A stretch of DNA of 22,026 nt from a virus. Below are positions 14,081 through 20,742 of this stretch, in pieces. The translations under genes were made by a program, and so were the position numbers. Below the pieces are notes generated by a model that saw only the letters and a list, made by a program, of their open reading frames with translations, was not told where the DNA came from and made no database searches. Each line of letters opens with the position of its first letter. Position 1 is the first letter of the stretch. The stretch spans positions 1 through 22,026 of IMG/VR virus record IMGVR_UViG_3300049477_000108; one strand, 5' to 3'.

Positions 14081-15971
14081 TCGGGAACCCCTTGTGTTTG
14101 GCAGCCAGATTCGTCGGGGACCATTCCATGCCGCAGGTCAGTGGGACGTACTTGGCTGGGTAGACCGATTCCATGATATCTTTGACGATCTTGGGGACCG
14201 TGTCTATTTCGCTCTCGTGGACGATGCAGGGGTTTTCATCGTGGACGGTCAGGACCAGCTTGGACTTCTTGCCTTCCAGGGCCTGGCTGATCCGGTTCAG
14301 GGCGATCTTGTTAACGTCAGCGCACCCGCCCGCGATGACGTAATTGGGTGCCCGGTAGGCGAACCGAGGATCAGGGAAGTGACAGCGGCGGCCTAGCCAG
14401 TTGTAAATCCAGCCCCGTGTCTCGGCGGTTTTAGTCATGCTGCGGCATACCATGTCGATCTCGGGGGCGGTCTGGAAGATCGACGCCCGGATAGCCTTAG
14501 CCTTCTCCAGGGAGCAACCCAGGCTCTCGGCCAGCTTCTTGTCCCCCCCGCCGTAGATGCTCAGGAAGTTGGTCGTCTTAGCTGCGTCCCGGTCGATATG
14601 GGCCTGCACGGCGACAGCCGTATGGACGTCCATGCCGCCTAGGACTTTCTCTACCAGAGGTGTCTTGGCGCCTACGTGGGTGGCCGCGTAGTCCAGCATC
14701 ATCCGGTATTCCATCTGGTCGTAGTCCGGCATAATGAAAACATACCCAGGCGGGGGGATAATCGCCTTTCGGACCAGGAAGTCTTTCTCACCTACTTCGC
14801 CACCGCACTTGAGGCAGACCTCCGTGAAATGCTCGTGCTGGGCGCCGCAAGCGCCGCATTCAAAAGCCTTCTCGGACGTCAGGTTCTGGAAGTTGGGGTC
14901 TGACGACGACAGCCGCCCGTGGGCCGTGCCGTCTTGGTTGAAGTTAGGATGGATATACCCACGGTCGTCCATGTGGTCGAGGAAGCCCGCGTAGAAGTCT
15001 TGCTTGGACTTGGCATCACGGTAAGCCAGAACGGCCCTAGCCACGGGGGAGTTAAACTTCTTTAACACGTCGCTTTCAAAGCTCGGGTTACCCTTGGGGG
15101 TGTACTCCCACTGGTGTTTCTGGTCGGCAAAGACGTCGGCAAACAGCTTGGGGCTAGCCATGAAGGTCTTCCCGGTCAGGGCGTGGAACTCCAGTGTGGC
15201 TTTGACAGCCCGGTCGGCCTCATGGGCTAGGGCTTGCTTGGTGTAATATACGTCCACCAGAAGGCCGGTGCGCTCCATCTGGAACAAGGTCTTGGTCAGG
15301 TCTTCTTCGTTCAGTACCACGTTACGCAGCGTAGGGGCTGGGCCCCGGCCCAGGTCAAGTTCGTGGCCTTTGATCGACAGAGAGTCGGTCAGGGCTACCA
15401 CGAGCCTGACGTCCTGCTCTGCGTAGGGCTGAATGATCTCTAGGGGCACTTTGTCATAGTGAAGTTCTGTGCGGGAGGCCTTGCGCCCTGGCACGGCCAC
15501 GCGGGTCTTGAGCCCATGGGCGTCGATATACTTCTCTACCGTGTCGTCTTTCTTGAGCCCGAGCCGTTTGACGCTCTCTTCTAAAGAGTAGCTCATGTGT
15601 TCGTTGTACATAATCCGCCCCATGGCCCGGGTACAAGCCACCCGGCCTTTGATCTCCAAGCCAGACGCATGCAGCATGGCCATGTCAAACTTGGCATTAT
15701 GCGCAAACCATGTCTTGGAGACATCCCCAAACAGCATTCCCTGGAGTGACTGAAAATGCTCCGGGCCCAGGACTGACTCCGGGTCGGCGCCCAGGGGATT
15801 CCAGTTAAAGTAGAAGACGTCTGGGGTCTCCTCACACGTAGCAATGGCAATAGAAAAAAGCCGGTCGCTCTTGTAAGGCCTCAGGCCTGTAGTCTCGGTA
15901 TCCAGGGCAAGCGCGGTGTGCTTGCTCAGAGCGACCAAAACGGCAGGGAAAAGCGACCGGCTTACTAGCAT
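14052..15971 (-). CDS. DNA polymerase I (family A) with 3'-5' exonuclease and inserted Cys4 ribbon
   Basis: A 639-residue replicative polymerase without a 5'-3' exonuclease domain. Proofreading domain: LDTETTGL (Asp24, Glu26), HNAKFD (Asp96), YAEQD (Asp187). Polymerase domain: GTAHGRLSSSDPNFQNL at ~348-364; motif A MPDYDQMEYR (Asp416, Glu421); motif B RDAAKTTNFLSIYGG (Arg461, Lys465, Phe469, Tyr473); motif C TVHDE (Asp578, Glu579). Between the GRLSS region and motif A lies an insertion with Cys372, Cys375, Cys386 and Cys389, a probable zinc ribbon. Phe469 corresponds to Pol I residue 762, where Phe or Tyr has been linked to virulent phages and Leu to temperate ones. The start overlaps the preceding stop (TAATG). 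All catalytic residues expected are present, so it should be active. Confidence 0.95.
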   Translation of the reverse strand: MLVSRSLFPAVLVALSKHTALALDTETTGLRPYKSDRLFSIAIATCEETPDVFYFNWNPLGADPESVLGPEHFQSLQGMLFGDVSKTWFAHNAKFDMAMLHASGLEIKGRVACTRAMGRIMYNEHMSYSLEESVKRLGLKKDDTVEKYIDAHGLKTRVAVPGRKASRTELHYDKVPLEIIQPYAEQDVRLVVALTDSLSIKGHELDLGRGPAPTLRNVVLNEEDLTKTLFQMERTGLLVDVYYTKQALAHEADRAVKATLEFHALTGKTFMASPKLFADVFADQKHQWEYTPKGNPSFESDVLKKFNSPVARAVLAYRDAKSKQDFYAGFLDHMDDRGYIHPNFNQDGTAHGRLSSSDPNFQNLTSEKAFECGACGAQHEHFTEVCLKCGGEVGEKDFLVRKAIIPPPGYVFIMPDYDQMEYRMMLDYAATHVGAKTPLVEKVLGGMDVHTAVAVQAHIDRDAAKTTNFLSIYGGGDKKLAESLGCSLEKAKAIRASIFQTAPEIDMVCRSMTKTAETRGWIYNWLGRRCHFPDPRFAYRAPNYVIAGGCADVNKIALNRISQALEGKKSKLVLTVHDENPCIVHESEIDTVPKIVKDIMESVYPAKYVPLTCGMEWSPTNLAAKHKGFPSASRNSVSA

Positions 15972-16207
15972 TAGGCAGCTGCCTTACTCTTGGTCACTTT
16001 GCCTTTTACGTCGTCAAAGAACTGGGGGGTGAGCGCCAGTGTGATGGCCGCTTGAGCAAACGCGGTCATCCGGCCCCGGGGCAGTCGGGTGATCAGACGC
16101 TTGTGCAGATTCTTATCCAAGTAAAACAGGACGGCCACTTTGTTGGCTTTGTCCATCATCGCCTTCCGGCGACGATAGGTTGCCTTGCTATCGGTGTTCG
16201 GTTTCAT
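15971..16207 (-). CDS. Ribbon-helix-helix-like DNA- or RNA-binding protein (putative regulator)
   Basis: A 78-residue basic protein. After a charged N-terminus, residues 22-30 (NKVAVLFYL) look like the beta strand of a ribbon-helix-helix fold, followed by helix A (DKNLHKRLITRLP), a Gly-Arg turn and helix B (MTAFAQAAITLAL). This is the layout of small Arc/MetJ-type dimeric DNA binders. ATG 16207 is chosen because AAGGAG lies at 16219-16224 (11 bases upstream) and longer versions would run into the exonuclease gene. That ribosome-binding site is inside a perfect palindrome (16214-16233), so the product may control its own synthesis and that of the downstream polymerase, whose start overlaps its stop. 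RHH fold and autoregulation are inference; another small basic protein is possible. Confidence 0.6.
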   Translation of the reverse strand: MKPNTDSKATYRRRKAMMDKANKVAVLFYLDKNLHKRLITRLPRGRMTAFAQAAITLALTPQFFDDVKGKVTKSKAAA

Positions 16208-16213
16208 AATACA

Positions 16214-16233
16214 ACTATCTCCTTGGAGATAGT
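16214..16233 (-). promoter_or_regulatory. Perfect palindrome covering the ribosome-binding site of the RHH-like gene
   Basis: ACTATCTCC (16214-16222) and GGAGATAGT (16225-16233) are perfect inverted repeats separated by two bases. In minus-strand mRNA this folds into an 8-base-pair stem with a closing CAAG loop. The AAGGAG ribosome-binding site of the downstream gene lies in the loop and 3' arm, 6 bases before the spacer end. It falls entirely between the exonuclease stop (16239) and the start at 16207. It could be a DNA operator for the RHH-like protein or an RNA switch that hides the ribosome-binding site. Confidence 0.6.
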
Positions 16234-16238
16234 CTGTA

Positions 16239-16973
16239 CTAGCCTTGCTCCAGAACGACAACAGGGAACTTGGTTGCTTTGCGCTCGTCTTCTAGCTTGT
16301 TTGCCCGGATGCGCTTGACCCAGCATCTAGGGTAGCTTTTCTCCCCGACCTTCTCCCAGGAGTAGCGCAAGTCTTTGGCGGCCTGCCGGTCGTCGTAGCC
16401 AACTACAATGCGCACTGTCATCCAGGGTTGGGCTGCCAAGTCTAGGACGGCTTGCATGTCATACTGGGAAAGCACCCGCAGCATGGTCATGACGTCGAAG
16501 ACAGCCCGGTGGGGGAACGGATTCAGAAAGCCGTGCTCGGCTGCCAGATACGGCAGCTTGCGTGTCTCTATGCTTTCCGCCATGGGGAGATCGTAACGGG
16601 TATCCAACCAAGTACGTCTGAGCAATACGTCGTCGCAGCCGTGGCGGGTGTATTCACTGGCAAGCAGGGTTTTGTCGTAGTTGGTACCGTTGTGGGCGAC
16701 TACGTGGCTGATCCCGAATTCTTTGGCTACTTGGTTCAGGCCAGCGAACGCTAGGGCCGGGGCCTTCCCCCTAGCCACGGCTTCAGCGGGGATTTTCTTG
16801 TAGCTCTCGGGCTTGGCTAGTAAAGCCTGTACTTGGTCGTCCGTGACGAAAGTTGAGTAAAGCTCAAGTGGCATTTTTGCGTCTGTATCCCAGACAACAG
16901 CGCCAATTTCTGTCACTCGGTCGTTGGAAGTATCTAGCCCCGTAGCCTCAAAGTCCAAACCGAGAACAAGCAT
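16239..16973 (-). CDS. DEDDh-family 3'-5' exonuclease (DnaQ-like)
   Basis: A 244-residue exonuclease. The four acidic/His sites of the DEDDh class are visible: LDFEATGLD (Asp7, Glu9), AHNGTNYD (Asp100) and PHRAVFD (His155, Asp160). The C-terminal ~70 residues (after LDLAAQPWMTVRIVVGYDDR) form an extra domain with a KDLRYSWEKV...CWVKRIRANKLE pattern like that seen at the end of some phage DnaQ-type exonucleases. It removes nucleotides from 3' ends, perhaps for repair, recombination or nucleotide recycling. The polymerase two genes on has its own proofreading site, so this is a second 3'-5' exonuclease. Its upstream region (16974-17130) is unusually rich in hairpins. Ribosome-binding site is weak (AAGG 12 bases upstream). 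Confidence 0.9.
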   Translation of the reverse strand: MLVLGLDFEATGLDTSNDRVTEIGAVVWDTDAKMPLELYSTFVTDDQVQALLAKPESYKKIPAEAVARGKAPALAFAGLNQVAKEFGISHVVAHNGTNYDKTLLASEYTRHGCDDVLLRRTWLDTRYDLPMAESIETRKLPYLAAEHGFLNPFPHRAVFDVMTMLRVLSQYDMQAVLDLAAQPWMTVRIVVGYDDRQAAKDLRYSWEKVGEKSYPRCWVKRIRANKLEDERKATKFPVVVLEQG

Positions 16974-17007
16974 GCACTGACTTTGCCTTATGGCTTATTT
17001 TTGTCAA

Positions 17008-17089
17008 CCGATTCATAAGCCCCCGGACTACGGTCAGGGTTTGTGGGGATCACGATGGAGTGACCGTGGCCCGGGGACTTGTGAATCGG
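17008..17089. repeat. 29-base imperfect inverted repeat (intergenic)
   Basis: Left arm 17008-17036 and right arm 17061-17089 match as inverted repeats at 25 of 29 positions, with a 24-base loop (17037-17060). In RNA from either strand, two of the four differences become G-U pairs, so a very long stem is expected. It lies in the 157-base non-coding stretch between the SSB-like gene and the exonuclease. Neither side is followed by a T-run suitable for a rho-independent terminator. A TTGACA (17002-17007, minus strand) follows directly, but no matching -10 box was found. Possible roles: RNA processing site, replication origin, attenuator; not determined. Confidence 0.7.
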
Positions 17090-17117
17090 GGTGGACTGCT
17101 CTCGAACAGCCCACCCC
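17088..17117. repeat. Second intergenic hairpin
   Basis: GGGGTGG at 17088-17094 pairs with CCACCCC at 17111-17117, and inside it CTG (17096-17098) pairs with CAG (17107-17109). It abuts the 29-base inverted repeat, sharing two bases with its right arm, and lies between that repeat and the stop of the SSB-like gene. Function unknown; it adds to the strong structure of this intergenic region. Confidence 0.5.
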
Positions 17118-17125
17118 CGAGCCGA

Positions 17126-17142
17126 GGCGCTTAGAAAGCGCC
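17126..17142 (-). repeat. Hairpin across the stop codon of the SSB-like gene
   Basis: GGCGCTT (17126-17132) and AAGCGCC (17136-17142) are perfect 7-base inverted repeats with a 3-base loop. On the minus strand the hairpin contains the TAA stop (17131-17133) and final codons of the SSB-like gene. There is no T-run after it, so it is not a classical terminator. It is the first of three hairpins in a row before the exonuclease gene and could stabilise the 3' end of the upstream message. Confidence 0.5.
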
Positions 17143-17934
17143 CTGGCTCATGTCTCGCTCCACCTGGACGTCGGAGTCGTCCACACGCACGGCCTGAGTG
17201 CCGAGGGTCCGGGACCATTCGTCGGCCTGCCCAAGCATGCCGGTGGGGGTGCGCTTACCCGGCTCAATACCATAGATATAGTAAGTACCCTTGTCATTCT
17301 TCTCCAGCTTACAGGTCAGGAACAGCGTTCCTGAGTACGGCTGGACGCCATACTTAGCCATCTGCGCGGCCTTGGCAAAGTGGGTAGCCACGATACGTCC
17401 GGCTGCAAACGACGTATTCCGGAAGCTGATCGCCACCGGGAGAAGCACCTGGTTCATGTCAAACCCCTGGCTGGGGTCTTTCTTGAACTTCTCGATGTTC
17501 TCTTTCTCCGCCGTGATGTCAGCGGGGAGCAGGGCGTACAGCGTCAGGACTTTCACCCGGCGCCACTTAGTTCCGTTCTGGTCGAACTCCCAGGGAAGGT
17601 CTTCCGTCTTGGCGGTACGGGGCTCGTACCCACGGAACTCAAACTGCTTGCCGACCATCTCCTGGAGCATCCACTGGTTGGTGAACGTCAGGGGGATGAT
17701 CTCCACCGGCTTGCCGTCCGTACCAAGAATTTCTTTCGTGGTCGAACGGATCATGTGGCCGGACTGGAGCACTTCCCCACCCAAAGACTTCTCTTTACCA
17801 GACACCACTTCGGACAGCGCCTGGAGCAGAAGAACCTTGGGGATCAGAACGTCGGACTTCAGAACGGTCGCGCCAGCGGGGGCCTCCTGCACGGCGGGAA
17901 CGTGGGCTTCTTGTTTCATGACTGCGTTACTCAT
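17131..17934 (-). CDS. Putative phage single-stranded DNA-binding protein
   Basis: A 267-residue protein. After a flexible N-terminus it has LIPKVLLLQALSEVV, then IIPLTFTNQW, KWRRVKVLTLYALLP, VAISFRNTSFAAGRIVATHF and LEKNDKGTYYIYGIEPG. This series of beta strands is one I associate with a family of phage replication proteins of the SSB type. The tail (VRVDDSDVQVERDMSQGAF) is acidic and ends in Phe, like the partner-binding C-termini of E. coli SSB and T7 gp2.5. It sits in a replication operon that otherwise lacks an SSB. It follows an ATGA overlap from the upstream gene and has AAGAAAGG seven bases before the ATG. The role is inferred; DNA binding is not shown by a recognised motif. Confidence 0.55.
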   Translation of the reverse strand: MSNAVMKQEAHVPAVQEAPAGATVLKSDVLIPKVLLLQALSEVVSGKEKSLGGEVLQSGHMIRSTTKEILGTDGKPVEIIPLTFTNQWMLQEMVGKQFEFRGYEPRTAKTEDLPWEFDQNGTKWRRVKVLTLYALLPADITAEKENIEKFKKDPSQGFDMNQVLLPVAISFRNTSFAAGRIVATHFAKAAQMAKYGVQPYSGTLFLTCKLEKNDKGTYYIYGIEPGKRTPTGMLGQADEWSRTLGTQAVRVDDSDVQVERDMSQGAF

Positions 17935-18470
17935 GGATTCACCTTTCTTGAGGGATAGGGCCTCAAATCTTCAAACAGTTTCGGTTCCGGTACACCAGGG
18001 ATGGAGAAAGACAAACCTTCGCCCCTGTCTTTTGCGGCTTCCCACTCGGCGTTATACAGTGAATTCAGGCTGGCCGAATGGACAGTCGCATACTTGTCAA
18101 AAATGCCGCGCTCGCGCAGCCAGTCAAAGAACTTGGTCTTGGCCTCGTCCGTCGCTGGCAGGGCTACCCGCCACTTGGCCTGGATAGACAGAGTACCACC
18201 GGAGGACTTGTAGTCTTCCCGGCCAAGCTCTTTCAGGTAGCTGACAAACTTTGCCTTGGCCGCAGCCAGTTCTTTGTTCTCCTGGCTGACCAGTTCTTCG
18301 ATGGCCTCGATGCGCTGGCGCTTGGCGAAGATATAGGCGGCCAGTTCGTCTAGTTCTTTGACGGTGACTTTGCCTTCAGCAGCATGCTTCACCGGCTCGG
18401 GGTTCGGGTTGCGTCCAGCTAGGAAATCGTCGATGGCCGCCTTGGCCATGGGGGAATCAAAGCCGCTCAT
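17931..18470 (-). CDS. Replication-module protein with coiled coil, unknown function
   Basis: A 179-residue protein. Residues ~38-85 form a charged helical hairpin or coiled coil (LDELAAYIFAKRQRIEAIEE and following). The C-terminal half has a pattern I have seen in phage replication modules: WRVALPATDEAKTKFFDWLRERGIFD, then VHSASLNSLYNAEWEAAKDR, and a final PGVPEP...PSRKVNP. No catalytic residues are apparent and the family's function is not known to me. It starts and ends in 4-base ATGA overlaps with its neighbours, so it is co-translated with the SSB-like protein downstream, suggesting a partner role. Confidence 0.6.
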   Translation of the reverse strand: MSGFDSPMAKAAIDDFLAGRNPNPEPVKHAAEGKVTVKELDELAAYIFAKRQRIEAIEELVSQENKELAAAKAKFVSYLKELGREDYKSSGGTLSIQAKWRVALPATDEAKTKFFDWLRERGIFDKYATVHSASLNSLYNAEWEAAKDRGEGLSFSIPGVPEPKLFEDLRPYPSRKVNP

Positions 18471-18892
18471 GTGGACCTCTTTTCCGCCAGCTTAGCTGCA
18501 AAATCAATGGGCTTGGCTGAATCCGCTTCTTTGCGCTCACGGATCAGCTTCTCCAGATTCTCCGTGCCACTGTAAGTGGCAAGCTCCAGAAGGCCTACGC
18601 CGTACAGCACCCCAAGCACCCAGCCGCTATCAAACGGCTCGGCGGGGCCGGAGAGCACGTTCATCAGCGGGTTGGCGCTGGCGGTCTTCATGTAGCTTTC
18701 CCGAAGCTTCTGGGCCATGAACATACGGGCGGCGGGCTGGGCCTGCTTGCCGTCGTCTTCTTCCTGGACTTCGTTGAACGCCGTCCGGATGGCCAATTCA
18801 AAGTTGGCTGGAATCTGCTTGTAGTGCCGGTTAGGGAACATGCCGGTGATATCAAGCCATTCCAGAATCTGCTTTTTATGTGCTGCTTTCAT
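18467..18892 (-). CDS. Unknown protein of the replication operon
   Basis: A 141-residue protein, mostly helical, with a basic start (MKAAHKKQILEWLD) and a mid-region that includes EEDDGKQAQ and a more hydrophobic WVLGVLYGVGLLELA segment. That segment is short and flanked by polar residues, so it is more likely a buried helix than a membrane anchor. ATGA overlaps link it to the helicase upstream and the coiled-coil gene downstream. The ribosome-binding region contains AAGAAAGAGAG. I do not recognise a family. Confidence 0.6.
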   Translation of the reverse strand: MKAAHKKQILEWLDITGMFPNRHYKQIPANFELAIRTAFNEVQEEDDGKQAQPAARMFMAQKLRESYMKTASANPLMNVLSGPAEPFDSGWVLGVLYGVGLLELATYSGTENLEKLIRERKEADSAKPIDFAAKLAEKRST

Positions 18893-20352
18893 TTGGTTCT
18901 CTCTTTCTTAAGTTCAGCCGATAAATCGGTAAGCAGCTTTTCTCCGATCTGAACTTTGTCCGCAAGCTTTTTCAGCACTAGCTCGTCGATGCTATTCTCT
19001 GTCACCAAGTCTATCCGAGTTACTTTGTCGTGTATCTCGCTACCGCCCCGGTGGTTGCGGGCCTCCGCCTGCTGGTCGTGATCAAGAGAGAAAGACCGGG
19101 AGTAGAAAATCGCATATGGCGCGGCGACCAAATTGATCCCGATGCCCCCTGAGCCGGGGTGACCGATCAGGACGTCGATGCTTGGGTCCGTGTTGAAAGC
19201 TTTTGCGTTGGCTTGGTTCTTCTCGCTGGAGCCCACTCCCCCATGGACTTCCGTATAACGCAGTTTCAGCTTGTCGCAGACCTGCTTGATTTGCTCGTAG
19301 TTTTGTTTCCACACGGCCCATACGATCACTTTCTTTCCGCGTAGGTCTTCCAGCAACTCGGCCAGAGCCTCTGCCTTGGGGTTGTCTTCCATGGCGATCT
19401 CTTCGCCTTCGGTCGTTTTGATATAGCCACTGGCAATCTGCTGAAGCCGCAGGGCCTTGGTAATAGCCAGCGTAGCCATGGACGCCTGGCCGGTGCTGGC
19501 GTCGATAACCGCGATCAGGTCTTTCTTCATGGCTTCGTATAGTTCCCGCTGCTTGGGGGCCATGGCTACTTTGATCTCTTTGCGTACCAGCGGCGGCAGG
19601 TCCAGGCAGTCAGCCTTCATGACGCGCATGGACTTGGCTGCGATCTTGGCGGCGATCTCTTCGTAGGCCCCGGGGATAATCTGCCAGTCAGGGAAATGCT
19701 TTTGGCTGGGCATCCCGGCGTTACGGTCCCGGAAGTAGCGGGCGCGAAAGACAAAGAAGTTATCCCCGAAAGTCTTGCCACCGTCCAAAACTAAGAACTG
19801 TTGGAAGATATCCATGGGGGAGTTAAGAATAGGCGAGCCAGTGAGAATCAGGCACTCGGGCCGGGGCTTCTGCTGGTTCACTAGCCGAGCCAAAGCTTTA
19901 GACCGTTTGCTAGTTGGCGACTTAATCCGGTGGGCCTCGTCGGCTATAACACACTCTGGCCGCCAGTCTTTGAACAGGGGGTATAAATCCGCCATGAGTA
20001 GCGACTCATAGTTGGTGACAAAAATTGTCCCCACCGGGGTGTCGCCTGAGTAGGCCATACGTAGAAAAGTAGTCACGCGCTTCTTCTGGGTGCCCTGCAA
20101 CAGCACGATCTTGTCAGGGTCTATAGTAGAGTGCTTGGCCCACTCGTCTTTCCAGTTACTGACTACAATCGGCGGGCAGAAGACCAGGGTCCGGTAGACT
20201 CTCTTCTGGGTGTTGAACTTGGTCCGCAGAATATTTATTGCCGTCCCCGTCTTCCCCGTCCCCATCTCGAAGAACAGAGCGAAATCCGGCAAAGACGTTG
20301 CTCTCTTTATAGCTTCGAGTTGATGCTTCCACGGCGGGATCAGGAAGTGCAT
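18889..20352 (-). CDS. SNF2-type superfamily 2 helicase
   Basis: A 487-residue ATPase with two RecA-like lobes. Motifs in order: Q-like WKHQLEAI (8-15); Walker A EMGTGKT (29-35); DEAH box IADEAHRIKS (136-145); motif III LTGSP (170-174); lobe 2 with KVIVWAVW (341-348), motif V GHPGSGGIGINL (397-408) and motif VI QAEARNHRGG (428-437, Arg fingers). This is the compact SNF2-like form common in phages, thought to remodel or translocate along DNA in replication or recombination. The start at 20352 is fixed by an in-frame TGA just before the ATG. Only a poor ribosome-binding site precedes it, so translation may depend on the overlapping upstream ORF. The end overlaps the next gene by ATGA. Confidence 0.93.
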   Translation of the reverse strand: MHFLIPPWKHQLEAIKRATSLPDFALFFEMGTGKTGTAINILRTKFNTQKRVYRTLVFCPPIVVSNWKDEWAKHSTIDPDKIVLLQGTQKKRVTTFLRMAYSGDTPVGTIFVTNYESLLMADLYPLFKDWRPECVIADEAHRIKSPTSKRSKALARLVNQQKPRPECLILTGSPILNSPMDIFQQFLVLDGGKTFGDNFFVFRARYFRDRNAGMPSQKHFPDWQIIPGAYEEIAAKIAAKSMRVMKADCLDLPPLVRKEIKVAMAPKQRELYEAMKKDLIAVIDASTGQASMATLAITKALRLQQIASGYIKTTEGEEIAMEDNPKAEALAELLEDLRGKKVIVWAVWKQNYEQIKQVCDKLKLRYTEVHGGVGSSEKNQANAKAFNTDPSIDVLIGHPGSGGIGINLVAAPYAIFYSRSFSLDHDQQAEARNHRGGSEIHDKVTRIDLVTENSIDELVLKKLADKVQIGEKLLTDLSAELKKERTK

Positions 20353-20467
20353 TCAGGATTTTCTCAACCTCTTTTGCTCGCTTGGGGCAGTTGCCTTCAG
20401 GCCTGACTCCGTAGTCGTCCGCCGTAGTAGGTGAGTCCAGGAAATTCAGGACCCTAGTCAGACTCAC
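20156..20467 (-). CDS. Small ORF overlapping the helicase 5' end (uncertain)
   Basis: A 103-codon frame that begins in an ATGA overlap with the stop of the preceding gene and covers the otherwise empty 115 bases before the helicase. Its first ~38 residues (MSLTRVLNFLDSP...KRAKEVEKILN) look like plausible protein. The remaining ~65 residues lie in another frame of the helicase gene and look low-complexity (DGDGEDGDGN), as expected of an out-of-frame shadow. It may be a real small gene, a leader that couples helicase translation, or the remnant of a longer gene. No domain recognised. Confidence 0.4.
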   Translation of the reverse strand: MSLTRVLNFLDSPTTADDYGVRPEGNCPKRAKEVEKILNALPDPAVEASTRSYKESNVFAGFRSVLRDGDGEDGDGNKYSADQVQHPEESLPDPGLLPADCSQ

Positions 20468-20727
20468 AGCGGCAGGTCCATCTGGTTGGCTACGACGATT
20501 TTCTTCTTCAGGGACATATGGGCTTTCCAGGCCTCACCGATCAGGGCCGCAAGCTCCTGCAACTCTTCGTAGGACATCACGGCCAGCTGGCCGGAGAACG
20601 TCACCCCTACGGGCCCAGCGATGATCTTGCCTGTTTCTTCTCTTACACCGTCCCGTAGCTCGCCTACCGTGAAGACCATTTGGGTTTCCCCGGTCAAGGC
20701 GCTGATTTTCTTCTTCTCATATTCCAT
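20464..20727 (-). CDS. Small protein of the replication operon, unknown function
   Basis: An 87-residue protein starting at ATG 20727. A GTG two codons upstream (20733) is too close to the ribosome-binding site. The leader TAAAGAAAGG (20736-20745) with an 8-base spacer includes the stop codon of the upstream glycosidase-like gene and is identical in layout to the one before the gene at 13732. The protein has a mixed strand-helix pattern (ISALTGETQMVFTVGELRDG, then SYEELQELAALIGEAWKAHM). No motif recognised. It links by ATGA to the next ORF. Confidence 0.6.
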   Translation of the reverse strand: MEYEKKKISALTGETQMVFTVGELRDGVREETGKIIAGPVGVTFSGQLAVMSYEELQELAALIGEAWKAHMSLKKKIVVANQMDLPL

Positions 20728-20742
20728 TGGCACAGCCTTTCT

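Noticed and set aside
15973-15984. 12-base palindrome AGGCAGCTGCCT at the end of the RHH-like gene
   Set aside because: It mostly reflects Ala codons (GCA, GCT, GCC) beside the stop codon and has no loop for a hairpin; likely chance.
16979-17007. Promoter candidate: TTGACA on the minus strand at 17007-17002
   Set aside because: No acceptable -10 hexamer at 15-18 bases spacing; the hexamer there reads AAAGTC.
16988-17218. 76-codon minus-strand frame across the hairpin region
   Set aside because: Overlaps the SSB-like gene in another frame, Arg/Pro/Gly-rich as random G+C-rich sequence; the region is better explained as non-coding structure.
17291-18187. 298-codon plus-strand frame opposite the SSB-like and coiled-coil genes
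   Set aside because: Composition is irregular and the opposite strand has ATGA-linked genes with family-like patterns.
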